A stretch of DNA of 64,000 nt, from the NCBI GenBank assembly GCA_947311845.1, contig CAMZMU010000013.1, positions 863,027 through 927,026 on the forward strand, read 5' to 3'. The notes below the pieces were generated by a model. The model searched no databases. It was not told where the DNA came from and saw only the letters and a program-made list of their open reading frames with translations. Positions 1 to 10,094 of the stretch are shown here, piece by piece. Each line of letters starts with the position of its first letter. Position 1 is the stretch's first letter. Position numbers and translations under genes: made by a program. Source of the DNA: Poa pratensis. Lineage: Eukaryota > Streptophyta > Magnoliopsida > Poales > Poaceae.

Positions 1-151
1 AGTTAAGGTACTAAGGTGTGCTACTAGCTGATTTATGTCTAAGAGATCTAGTGTCTGGTTTGTGCATGCTGCCATGGAAGTGGAGGTTCCTCTTGTGACA
101 GTGAAAGTTTTTGTGTGACGCTAGTGCTAGGTCACGAGTCAAAAGCACCTT

Positions 152-163
152 GCTCTGATACCA
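152..163 (-). other. Primer-binding-site-like motif of a minus-strand retroelement
   Basis: On the minus strand this reads TGGTATCAGAGC, the complement of the 3' end of initiator-methionine tRNA that many plant LTR retrotransposons use as a primer site. The base pairs to its right could be a short LTR or LTR fragment, but I see no second copy and no coding remnant, so this is only a hint of a retroelement edge. It could also be chance. Confidence 0.3.
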
Positions 164-214
164 CGTGAAGTTGGGGTTGGCTTGTATTGCAGTGGGGGTC
201 AATGGGTGATACAA

Positions 215-232
215 GTTGCCAGATTCAAAGTC
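215..232 (-). other. Anticodon-arm fragment of tRNA-Gln
   Basis: Eighteen bases match exactly the anticodon arm of the tRNA-Gln genes 1.5 kb to the right (same strand), then the match stops abruptly on both sides. No acceptor, D or T arm is present, so it is not a tRNA gene. It may be a captured tRNA piece or a remnant of a further copy of the tRNA array. Confidence 0.35.
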
Positions 233-951
233 GTCATGAAAGATACTTCTTCAGTACTGCGTGTGATGTGCATCGTGAGAGAACCACGTACTATAGTGAA
301 TAGTCTGACATAATTCAATGCTTCATTTGAACAAGAGTTGCGTGTGTAAGAAAGTTGCATCGGCAAGCCTGAACTTTGTTATCAGGTTGCATCTGCAAGA
401 CTGGAACTTTGTTATCTGGCACTTGTGGTGAGAACCAGCATGCGAAAAAATCATCTAGGTTTTGATTAGTTTGGTGGATTTCCATAGTTTATTATGCGAT
501 CATGCATCCTCCTTTGGTCAAATTCAGTGAATATTAGATTTGCTTATCTTCCTCCATCTTGTGTTGCCTATCCATCACATGTAGCAGATGTTCGATGAGA
601 TCAATCGAAATATTAGTGGGACAGTTGATCCATCTCGCACAGAATTATTTGCAGATTATTTGTATTCTCAGTTTTATTTGTTATGCATGAGAACTTGAGA
701 AGTCTAGAATCAATAGAAAGCATCACTATCTGAGCTTGATATGTTGTGATTATTCATGTTTATATTCACGTGCCAATGCTGATATCCATGCTACATGATC
801 GTATCGTCCTGCCTTTATATCTCTGAATATAATTATGCTGTGAGTTCTCTCTTTACTGTACTGCAAGGCATGCATCAATCATGTGTATATAGCTCAATTG
901 CTTTTATAGTTTTAGCACACTTCGTCAATTCAAATATTGGAAGATTTTACA
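233..951. other. AT-rich stretch, nothing recognised
   Basis: No convincing open frame, repeat terminus or RNA gene is visible on either strand. Confidence 0.4.
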
Positions 952-1749
952 TCTCCCTACTTTAATATCCTCATAAGCACAGGGTGAAGTGTGTACTACG
1001 TTTGGTGCCATCGGAGCTTACCAAATATTGGATGCCAATCCTTTCCGCTATTATTGGTTTTCATCTGTCGCCTTCTATTTTTCATGGCTATAAATTTAAT
1101 ATTTTGCATTTGTTATAATGCAGGAGATTGATGTTTTCTATGATATGAAGCGCTACGGAATTTAAACCTTCTTAAACATCTATTACCTTTCAACAGTCTT
1201 TCTATACTTGGTATGAACTTGATCTTTTACATGGTGTGTTTTGCTGCATTTAATCTTGATCTGCAAAATAGCTGTGGTTTTATGGAAATGTCATCAACGT
1301 GTTAGTTTCTGACCCGTTTCTGAAATATAACTCCAGCTGCAGACGAAATAGGCACAGGTTGTTATCTGAACTCCCCAGTCCCCACTTTCGTGGAAGTATA
1401 TGATGTACCAGCAAGTATTGCTGGGATTGTTGAAGGAGATTTAGCCCATATGCTTGAGTAATAAATCGTTGCTTTAGCTGTATAAAAAGGTTTAGAGAAT
1501 TTCGAGTCTTTGACAAACTAATGAAGGATGAGACCTTCACCCTTAGAGCATTGAGGATGGGCCATTGACTACAGTACTTATCAAACGTGCATACTAGATA
1601 GTTGAACAAAAGGGATTCCATCATTTGTAAGAAATAGTACTATATTTGAGTAAATGATGAATAGTTAACTTAATGACACTTTTGTACCTTTGTATTAATC
1701 ACTAAATTTATATTAGTCCAAACGTGCATTGCACGTGCTCTTTTACTAG
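952..1749 (+). mobile_element. Possible small Helitron
   Basis: The right end carries a palindrome (ACGTGCA/TGCACGT, 1722-1736), nine bases, then CTAG followed by T at 1746-1750, the layout of a Helitron 3' end. A candidate 5' end, A|TCTCCCTACTTTAATA, lies at 951-967. There is no Rep/helicase coding, so it would be non-autonomous. The 5' end is the weaker half of the call. Confidence 0.3.
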
Positions 1750-1764
1750 TCATCGAAAAAACAT

Positions 1765-1836
1765 AGGTCCCACCGGGATTCGAACCCAGGTTGCCAGATT
1801 CAAAGTCTGGAGTGATAACCACTACACTATGGAACC
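1765..1836 (-). tRNA. tRNA-Gln (anticodon TTG)
   Basis: On the minus strand a 72-nt cloverleaf is readable: acceptor stem GGTTCCA pairing with TGGGACC, A box TAGTGTAGTGG, anticodon stem CCAGA/TCTGG enclosing loop CTTTGAA (anticodon TTG, reads CAA), and B box GGTTCGAATCC with an intact T arm. There is no intron. It is the first of three tandem copies. Confidence 0.92.
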
Positions 1837-2287
1837 AGTTGTTGTATGTGGTCCCTTAATGATGTTACTCATAACATATTTCGTGGGTGTATAAAAGACA
1901 AAGAAAAATTGGTTGTATGCTTTTCTTTGGGAATTTGGGTGGACTTGCACAATTTTGGTTGCAACAAAATTGTATTCCCTTTTGAGGTTGCATATACTCT
2001 CTTTGTTGACATCAAGATAGCTTATACACCTAAAAGGGTCTCTTCATTTGTAAGGTATACAATTAGCAATAATCCAGTATAAATTTATGTTGCCTTGGCG
2101 ATTGCAAGATCTCCAGACATAACTTTGAAAATTCCCTTATGCAGTTATGTGTGTATCAATAAATGTTTTTCTAAGAGGGCATAAGGCCAGTTTGTGCATT
2201 AAAAATTCTCTCTTTTGTCCAGCTAAATTAGCAAGGTAAGAACATAAAAAGGTAGACTTCCCACTTGGTGTATTGTAGAAAAAATGT

Positions 2288-2358
2288 AGGTCCCACTGGG
2301 ATTCAAACCCAGGTTGCCAAATTCAGTGTTTGGAGTGCTACCACTATACTATGGAACC
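2288..2358 (-). pseudogene. Decayed tRNA-Gln copy
   Basis: Middle copy of the array. The acceptor stem is kept but the B box is changed to GGTTTGAATCC, one base is missing in the D arm, and the anticodon loop reads CACTGAA. The universally conserved U33 is therefore lost and the apparent anticodon becomes CTG. These changes predict a poorly transcribed, non-functional tRNA. Confidence 0.8.
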
Positions 2359-2837
2359 AGTTGTTGTATGTGGTCCCTTGATGATGTCACTTAAAAAATA
2401 CTTTCTTGGGTGTTTTAGCGGCAAAGAAAATTCATAGTAGCCTTATTCTTTTGGATTTTCGGTGGACTTGCATGCATCAGTTTTGTTTTAACAAATTTGT
2501 GCTCCCTTTTGAGCTTGTGTATACTCCTCTGTATGCATCAAGATAGCTTATGGAAATACCCAAAAGCGCACCTTCATTTATAAGCATATATTGGTATACA
2601 ATCAGTAGTACCCCATTATTTACTTATGCTGTGTTGGCCTGCACAATCTACGAACATAATTTTGACCATTCATTTCTATGACAACGGGTTTACCAGTATT
2701 ATTTTCTTGTAAGAGGGCATAAGGTTTAGATAGGATTTCAGATATATGGTCTTAGGCTAGCTTTGGCATTAAAAGTTCTCTTAAGTCCAACTAAATTAGA
2801 AAAGTAAGTACAACTTGGTGTACTGTTGAAAAAATGT

Positions 2838-2909
2838 AGGTCCCACCGGGATTCGAACCCAGGTTGCCAGATTCAAAGTCTGGAGTGATAACCACTACAC
2901 CATGGAACC
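2838..2909 (-). tRNA. tRNA-Gln (anticodon TTG)
   Basis: Third copy of the array, 72 nt. It differs from the first only by ATGG for ATAG near the 5' A box. The acceptor stem, anticodon arm (loop CTTTGAA) and B box GGTTCGAATCC are all intact, so it is predicted functional and should read CAA codons. Confidence 0.9.
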
Positions 2910-3110
2910 GGTTGTTGTCCCTTTGATGATGTCATTTATGTCATATTTTCTTGGTGGTATAAAGCCAAAGAAACACTTATCCCTTTCTGTTGCAATTTGG
3001 ATGGGCTTGCATCATTTTTGTTACAACGACATCTCCAGTAGTGCTTTTCATCGTTGGTTAATTTTGCCATGTAGGATATGTGATAAAATACGTGGCATAT
3101 TACAGTATTA

Positions 3111-3955
3111 GAGATAGATCCGCCCTCTTTGATTTTCTGAACAAGGCTGCCAACAGAAGGGCACACGTTCTCGAAGATGCTATCATTTCGATGCTTCCAG
3201 ATCATCCATGTGGTGAGTAGGGTTATGGAGGCTAGCCCTTTTTGCTGAGGCTTCGGGGTATTTTGCTTTAGCAGCATGCCACCAGTCGACTAGCGAAGCG
3301 TCGCCGGAAGGTGGTCTGCGCGCCATGCGAATCCAGGATCTCGTGCCAGACATGCCGGGAGAACGGGCACTCGAGAATCCAGGACAGGATCTCTTGGATG
3401 ATGTTGGCAAGCCAGTGGAAGAATTGGCAAGCCAGTGGAAGAATTTGGCTCATGATGGCGCCCAACTCTTCCAAATGAGCTTTTAATCCTTGCAGTGAGT
3501 CGATCCATTGAAGGAGGCCAGGCAGGCAGAGTGCACGGAGTAGATGCCATTCACGTTCCACCTCCACACAAGCCGGCCAGCCTCATCGGAGAGTATCGTG
3601 TGCTCTCTCAAGCGCCAAATCACCAAGTAATGGCCAATCTCATGAATGCCGAGGACCCCGTGGATGTCCCTGGCCCAGTTATGAGCCAACAAACTGTCAG
3701 CAACCGAAGGCGTTTGGGGACGCAGGCATGGAGGAGTGGCGCGATTTCGCTAATCAAGCGCCCCTGAATCCAGCGGTCTTCCCAGAATTTGTCCGTCCTC
3801 CCAGTGTTCATCACCATGGAGGTGGACACAAAAAGGCCTGTTCATCCGGGGCGAACTGGAGATCGAGGCCACTGGTTGCAACAGTATAGCTTCTTGAGCT
3901 TGCACATAGTTGGCATCTAGATGCCGTGTGGAAATAGGCAAAATGTTCTCTTCAT
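3111..3955 (-). mobile_element. LINE remnant: C-terminal reverse-transcriptase region with zinc knuckle
   Basis: Minus-strand fragments in several frames give the ordered C-terminal blocks of a plant LINE ORF2: KFWEDRWIQG (around 3780), WRWNVNGIYSVHSA (around 3550), ECPFSRHVWHEIL (zf-RVT, around 3360) and ITLLTTWMIWKHRNDSIFEN (around 3200). Catalytic reverse-transcriptase blocks are absent and frameshifts separate the pieces, so it is dead. It abuts the third tRNA-Gln unit, suggesting insertion into the array. No poly-A tail is visible. Confidence 0.75.
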
Positions 3956-4518
3956 TCAGGCTTTTTTTTGTATATCACAGTATCACTACTTCACTGGTAC
4001 GAGTCCATGTATAAGTGTATGCTGTCCTGGGAATTACATGATATCTTTGATCACTCTTTTCTAATCTTTTAGTAAAATGGAGCCTAATAATGCATAAGGA
4101 CTTAGGCCACTTTTAGCATTAACGTTATCATTACGTCCGCTAGAAACTAGTAACACGTGGATTTAAAGCGATTGCCTTCTTAATGTCTTAATAGCTTCTT
4201 TCCAATTTTGGACATGTGAATTCCTTCGAAATGCAACCAAGGTAAGTTTTGGAGGCCATGCAATATCTAAAACTACACATTTGTAAATGACAGTAGTATT
4301 ATACAATTCGAAGGTTGTATTTTGATTAGGGATAGTTTTTACTTGTTGCTGTTGCATGCTTTTCATTTCAGAATTTACGTTCTCATAATTCATTTGCTTA
4401 TAAGAGGGAAATACCATAGGTTCAACCACCATCATGCTCAGAAGCACGAGACTCTCAATCGCTAATGATGAGCTGTTAAATGATACTATGATGATTGCGC
4501 GAGTTGCTGTTAGTAATG
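3956..4518. other. Non-coding, nothing recognised
   Basis: AT-rich sequence with short frames only and no motif I recognise. Confidence 0.4.
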
Positions 4519-5500
4519 TTTTTTTTTTTTTTGAACAGAGGATCGGTCCCGAAGGACCGAGAGCTTCATTGATAGTCAACGCTGAGTTTACAAATTACAG
4601 ATAAGGCCCTTACAAAGCATAGAATTACAGACTGGGCCAAACATTTTGCACAAAGGACCTTAAACCAAATACAGGAAACGCAATTAGGTCCAGCTCCTTT
4701 CTCAGCTTGACAAACCAGAGACACGGCGCAGCCATTCTGTACCTCGCCGGGGACGAACCACTTGGGAAGCACAGACGGGAGCTCACTGCCCGCAACTCGA
4801 AGGGCCTCCGAGATGGCAACATGGCCTGGAGGTTGGAAGATCCACCTTCGCCGGCCGGAGGAAACCGAAGCCGGCGCTAGGGGCGGGAGCGGTCGCCGAT
4901 CGACCATGAAGAACAGCGACGCCAGATGCGCCGCCGTGAGTAAGCTCCCTAGAGAAGCACAACTTCTCCCCTGGTGCAAATCCAGCAGCGGGCAAGCACG
5001 GATTGGATTTACTTCTCTTCTCTCGCCACCAAGACGAGTAGCAAAGAATCCATCCAAATCCACACCACCACTACTGAGTTCGCAACTAACGAACCTGTTT
5101 ATTGAAGAGGTCGCCGAGATGATGATGCAGACCGTCTCCTCCATCCTCTGGAGCTTGGCTGCCTGCTTCAACTCCTCCGCCGTGCAGCAGAAGCGGTTCC
5201 GGGACTCCTACAACACAAACCTCGCAGCAGACCACCGATCTTCACTTTTCTTCTCTCTGCCTCCATCACCTCGATAGCTAGCAGCAAGAATCAGAAGCAA
5301 AAGATCGAAGCCAGGGAACACGGGCTTATTTAAGGAGATCCTGATGATGGCGCTCAACTCCACCTGTGGCTCTGGCCACCAGAGCACCGCAGAGAGAACG
5401 ACGAACAGCATCAGCCTCCGGATCTGACCCGCGCGACCCGGAGTTCTACTCCAAACAACGAGCATAGAGCTCAGACGCCATCGAGGCAAAACTAATCTAC
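4519..5500 (-). mobile_element. LINE-like retroelement of unknown family, copy A
   Basis: The minus strand ends in a 14-nt A-tail (T run at 4519-4532) preceded by a perfect hairpin at 4543-4560, the structure of a non-LTR element 3' end. Upstream is GC-rich sequence with a 201-codon open frame (4566-5171) containing KWFVPG but no endonuclease or reverse-transcriptase motif. A second, related copy lies on the plus strand at 35.5-36.8 kb; both share AAGTGGTTCGTCCCCGGC and neighbouring blocks. The 5' boundary is uncertain. It may be a non-autonomous LINE or a 5'-truncated ORF1 region. Confidence 0.5.
4543..4560 (-). other. 3'-terminal hairpin with C(UUCG)G tetraloop
   Basis: Seven perfect base pairs (TCGGTCC/GGACCGA) close a TTCG loop, giving the exceptionally stable C(UUCG)G tetraloop in RNA. 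It sits ten bases before the A-tail, where LINE reverse transcriptases are known to bind 3' stem-loops. Confidence 0.75.
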
Positions 5501-6695
5501 ATCTACTATATACAAGCCTAGCTACGCGTCCACGTCCACTCCGAGCGGCATCGCCGCCGGGGCAGAGCGAGGAGCGAGCCGGCGATGAGGAGAGAAGAGT
5601 CGAGACGACTCTCAATGATAAGGGGTGGCCCGATCTTCTCAGTGAGTCGATGGTGGATTTGGTGGATGATGTAGATAACTCGCGGATGCTCTCGAACTCT
5701 CCGGCTGTTCCCCCGTTGCCAATGCAACAGCTCTTCAACCCAATGGATATTCGCAACACCACACGCTGGTGCAACGTAGCCGCCGACCACGAAGCGGTTT
5801 TGCAATCTGCTAATTCCCAATGGAACAACAGATCACACTCAAACTTTGGTAGCAAACTCTCCAGATCGCAACAAAGTGGAGAGGGGAATTCCTGATCGCA
5901 GCAAAGAGGAACTCGATTTCAGATGAATGCTTAAAGCAAGTTCAATCTAGGGTTTTGTTTAAACGTGGTCTAAGGCTAAAAGCCACGACTTACAAGCCTA
6001 TATAAAGGCTGCTGGACGTCCAACTTAGGGTTGGAGTCGAAAACAACCATATCTCTAACTTCCCTAACTTAAAGGACTCTATTTGGAAACTGGCAGGAAA
6101 CAGCCGTCGATTTGTTTTGGTCACCGAGACTTGTCCGAGTCGAACCGGGGCTTGGGGTCGGATCCGTTGGAAAGGATTTGTAATTTCCTTTCCAACCTGT
6201 GCTTCGTTGCTTTATTTGGACTTCATATGAATAATCCTTGGCTGTTTCAAATTCGGGACTTCTGTCAGTCCGAATCGAATATCGCTTCCTCGATGGCTCC
6301 TTCTTCGTCTTCCCCTCTTGCGCATGCCTCCCGCTCCTCCCTCGAGCCATTGGGGACGTCGTGCTCCAGTCCTTGCTGCTCCTCTAGCCCTCCGTCAACG
6401 TTCGTGTTATCAACAACCCTGATCATACACAAGTGCATAGACTTAGGTAGTATAAAATTCTCATTATCACAAACATTGTATTTAATTAAGAGTGAGTTCA
6501 CCTGTTGTCCAAGTAACTTGGCACGAGCTCTTGTCATCGGTCCAATCCTCACTTCATCAGGCTTGTCTTGAACAGCAACATCATCAATGGAAGAAAATGG
6601 TAAAGGACTAGGGATGTCCTCATCACTCAAGCTACTGTAGATGAACGAGAGCGGTGAGGGGGGAAAGTGAGCGGTGTCTAGTAATGATAGAAAAT
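5500..6695 (-). mobile_element. Gypsy retrotransposon 3' remnant (polyprotein tail plus LTR-like sequence)
   Basis: A minus-strand frame (6265 to about 6690) contains GPMTRARAKLLGQQVNSLL followed by an acidic tail, the C-terminal signature of a common grass Gypsy polyprotein group (GPITRARA.L..QVN). Downstream on the same strand lies non-coding sequence with a TATA-like element near 5998 and stem-loop-like repeats, consistent with a 3' LTR. Protease, reverse transcriptase and integrase are not in the window. Its upstream edge is cut at the 277-bp duplication. Confidence 0.55.
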
Positions 6696-6700
6696 GTTGT

Positions 6701-7254
6701 TTTATGTTCAGATTTATTAAAATATTATTCAGCGGTATAGTGAAACCACAGATTACCACTTAAAATGCATTATATCTCTGTTCTGCATTGCCATGCTCGT
6801 CCTTCAACTAAATCTGAAAACTGTACACAAAAATGATTTAGGCTAATTATTCTACTACGAAGTCTTAAACCCCGGCATAAGTACCATGCTAGTGACAGAA
6901 AGGATTATTTTTCAATCAACTGGAGTATTAGATAGAGACATGGTATTTGATACAAGCCAAAAAAAAAGGTATGAAGTTTTATGTTCAGATTTATTAAAAT
7001 ATTATTCAGCGGTATAGTGAAACCACAGATTACCACTTAAAATGCATTATATCTCTGTTCTGCATTGCCATGCTCGTCCTTCAACTAAATCTGAAAACTG
7101 TACACAAAAATGATTTAGGCTAATTATTCTACTACGAAGTCTTAAACCCTGGCATAAGTACCATGCTAGTGACAGAAAGGATTATTTTTCAATCAACTGG
7201 AGTATTAGATAGAGACATGGTATTTGATACAAGCCAAAAAAAAAGGTATGAATG
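6701..7254. repeat. 277-bp tandem duplication
   Basis: 6701-6977 is repeated directly at 6978-7254 with only a few differences (for example CCCC against CCCT before GGCATAAGT). No coding or terminal repeat is recognisable inside. Near identity implies a recent unequal-crossover or slippage event. Confidence 0.9.
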
Positions 7255-8010
7255 TTGTAACTACAGCCTTTCAAATCAACTAGGCAGCTGCATCGAGTAC
7301 CCACTCAATTCATCACAAGATGTGAGTAGGTTGGGCCAAATGAGTTTATATCCGAATATAGTTTAATAGTTCCATCTATGGATATTCCTGCTTGTGTGAA
7401 TACATATTTAACTGTGATGCAGCTTGTCTTCCTTTCTACTATCACGGTATGTTTGTCTTGTTTTTGCCCTTTCCGTAATCCATCACTTACATCTGTCTCG
7501 TTGATGACGCTATAACCAGTTTTAATAAGAGGGAAACATGAGAAAAATCAAGCTGTGGAATTATGTTTGATGATGCTGTTAAATAGTGATATGATATTGC
7601 GATACCTGTATGGTTAATTTTATTTTTAAGATCATATTAGCTGTAAGGTGAATTGATATGTACATTATGTTTCTTAGCTTCCAATGAATTTTCCATCTTA
7701 TGTGCACTTGACCTTAAATGCAATTTTTTTATAGGTTGGTTTGATGGCTCTAGCATATGCAAAGTTGATGACTTGTATTTGATCGTAGTGCTTGTATCAG
7801 GTTTGGATCCATGACATGTCATAAATGAACAAATTAGGTGGAGAAAACCTTCCTAGGCTGCATGGCTACATGGCATGTGCAATCGAGAAAGGGCTGTACT
7901 ATATAATATAGAAGTGTTTCTTTGCAAAATTTGTATAAATTGGATGGATCGTTCATGATATTATGAGCTAGAGTATGTGCATTATTTGCGGAAATCCATA
8001 TTGTCTCATA
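7255..8010. other. Non-coding, nothing recognised
   Basis: Short frames only; no terminal repeats or motifs that I recognise. Confidence 0.4.
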
Positions 8011-8390
8011 GGTCTAAATGCACCCAGTGCTCAAAAAACATTTTTCACAATGTCAAAAAATTCTAAATAATTTTTTTGGATATACTAGATGCCATTTTAT
8101 GTTAGCACAAAAAATTTCGTGAAGAAAATACATTTTCTGTGAGCTGTGCAAAAAAAAATAAAAATCCAGGGGTTTTAAAATGACTTTGTAACGCGATTTT
8201 GTTTTGTCTTTTTTGCGCAGGTCACAAAAATTGTCCTTTTCTCTCTGAAACTTTTTTTTGTATCATAAATGTCATGATGTATATTTGAAATTTTATTTTA
8301 AACTTTTGACATTTTGAAAACAAATAAAATGTTTTACATAACGGGTGTATACACACATGTGACCCAAAACACCGTGTTCCATTATTTGCT
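8011..8390. mobile_element. MITE-like element with long inverted repeat
   Basis: Left arm (around 8050-8072, AATGTCAAAAAATTCTAAAT) and right arm (around 8288-8316, ATTTTAAACTTTTGACATTT) are inverted copies flanking a centre with the CTGTGAGCTGTGCAAAAA motif. The foldback layout and lack of coding fit a non-autonomous DNA transposon. The exact ends and target duplication could not be fixed. Confidence 0.5.
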
Positions 8391-8480
8391 TCTAGCGGGC
8401 ACACTCGAAACTTACTTTTGAGACAAAAAATCAATAGCCCTGATATTTAAAGATGACAGCTGCGGCTCACTGAAATCTTA

Positions 8481-10007
8481 GAGCATGGGAGCCGTCAAAT
8501 TTGTGTTTGGTCCCAACTGTGTCCTCTTTGGGTCTGGCAGTCTGGCACCCTCAATTGTGTCCTCTTTGGGGTTGTTGACATGTTTCTGTCACTTTGGGGT
8601 TCTGCCCCAGCCCTTCCCCCCACCCCCTCCCTTCTCAAACGCTCGCCCCATTCATCTTTTCATCATTCCTGTCTAAATTCTAAAAAAAACTTTATTGCAA
8701 AGTTCAATAATAATTGAAACAAAAAAAATGTATAGTTTATTACAACAATTCAAATTAAAATGGGAAAGTCTAAGAAACACCGGAGAGTATTGGCGCACAT
8801 CGATGTCATTGTGAGCACCGGTCCTGCTGAAAAATGCATGCGAAATTCAAAGATCGTAATCTAGCACAACCTCAGTATAACATTGCAGGCACCATGATGT
8901 TCTGACCTATATAATGCTTCAAGCATCCCCGCAAATCCTACTGCTTCGCCTTGTGCCTATGTCTGCTGCATTTGGTGCTCTCAGATATGTCTCTCCAAAC
9001 ACTGCCACTACTGTCTTGCAAAACTTGTATGTGGCTTTAACGGCTGAGACATACGGAGATAATCATTCAATGAATCTGCGTGAACTCCATATGCAAGACA
9101 CTGTATGACAGCCGTGCATTTCTCAAGGGATAAGAATCCAAGAAGTCTGGTGTGATCTTTGTTCCGCTCGAAGTAGTCATCATATTTCCAAACACCATCC
9201 ACGATTCTCAACACTTCCCTCTTCATCCTAAAGCGCCGGCGAAATTCATGAGGTTTGTTCGCCGGCTTATCGGAGAAGTAGTAACTGAACAAAAGCATGT
9301 GACCAGTTGTTCTATAACGGTTCATGTTGGTCTGCCGCTCTTTCTCTGATCCTCCATGCTTCGACACAGCGTCAATCTTGGCATGCGCATCTAGAAGAGC
9401 GGCCATGACCATCCGAATATTTTCGTCGTCGTTTGCAAGGGCGGCAGTCTCCCCATCATTTGGAAAAACATGAACTCGTCGTCACTATCCATAGCCTATT
9501 GGACCAAATGAAGCAATGAAACTAGACAACAAATCAACAATCAATCAAATGAGCCTATTGGACGGCCGAACACCTTACGTACGAGGCGACAGGGAGGAAG
9601 AGGCGAAGTAGACTGAAAGAGTTGTGCCAACGCAAAATGAGGGTGGGGAATGGCAGCAAGCAGGCCTGCATGGTCGCTGCGGCTGAACCCCTGCAGTGCG
9701 TACGAGGTGGCGACGACAGGGGTGCCAGCGAATCGTCGGCGAGAGGAAACAACAGGACAGGGTGGGGGCAAATGACTCAAGGCGCCCCGTTATGTGTCTA
9801 TGACGAGTGAGGGCCGCCCGTCGGAGGGCATGTCCGGGCAATGTCCGAGACCCCCAAACATGCCCCCAAGTTTGGAGGGCCTCTCGGGGGTGCCGGACAG
9901 ATATCGGCTCGGCCCGAATACTTGAGGGTGCTGATGTGCCTGATTTTTTGGTCTGGACCCCATTGGACCTTTGTGGGGTCATTTGGAGTGTGCCGGTGGA
10001 GGTGCTC
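8481..10007. mobile_element. Decayed PIF/Harbinger transposon
   Basis: The candidate left end TTA|GAGCATGGGAGCCG (8478 on) and right end CCGGTGGAGGTGCTC|CTA (to 10010) resemble degenerate Harbinger termini with a 3-bp TTA/CTA target duplication. Between them is a minus-strand transposase remnant. The ends are imperfect, so element boundaries are tentative. Confidence 0.45.
8900..9480 (-). pseudogene. Truncated Harbinger transposase
   Basis: The minus-strand frame (main part 9008-9412) reads FRRRFRMKREVLRIVDGVWKYDD, GFLSLEKCTAVIQCLAYG and DYLRMSQ, the N-terminal half of a plant PIF/Harbinger transposase and parallel to the better copy at 10.6-11.8 kb. A remnant of the YLRAPNAAD block follows near 8970. 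The DDE catalytic half is missing and the frame is broken, so the gene is dead. Confidence 0.75.
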
Positions 10008-10094
10008 CTACAACAACCAACATTGTCTACATGCCATCTGAGTAGTGAGGTGTAAGCTTTGACTGGAGGGCACAAGCTTACCTATCCTGCGTTA

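Larger units (their letters stand above)
1755..3110. repeat. Tandem triplication of a ~550-bp tRNA-Gln-containing unit
   Basis: Three head-to-tail units start near 1755, 2276 and 2825. Each begins with gaaaaaa(t/c)ataggtccca, contains a tRNA-Gln copy on the minus strand, then shares diverged flanking sequence (GTTGTTG, GTCCCTT.ATGATGT, then a stretch ending near AAGATAGCTTAT in units 1 and 2). Flanks are much more diverged than tRNA copies 1 and 3, which fits selection on, or gene conversion of, those two tRNAs. Unit 3 is cut by the LINE remnant at about 3111. Confidence 0.8.
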
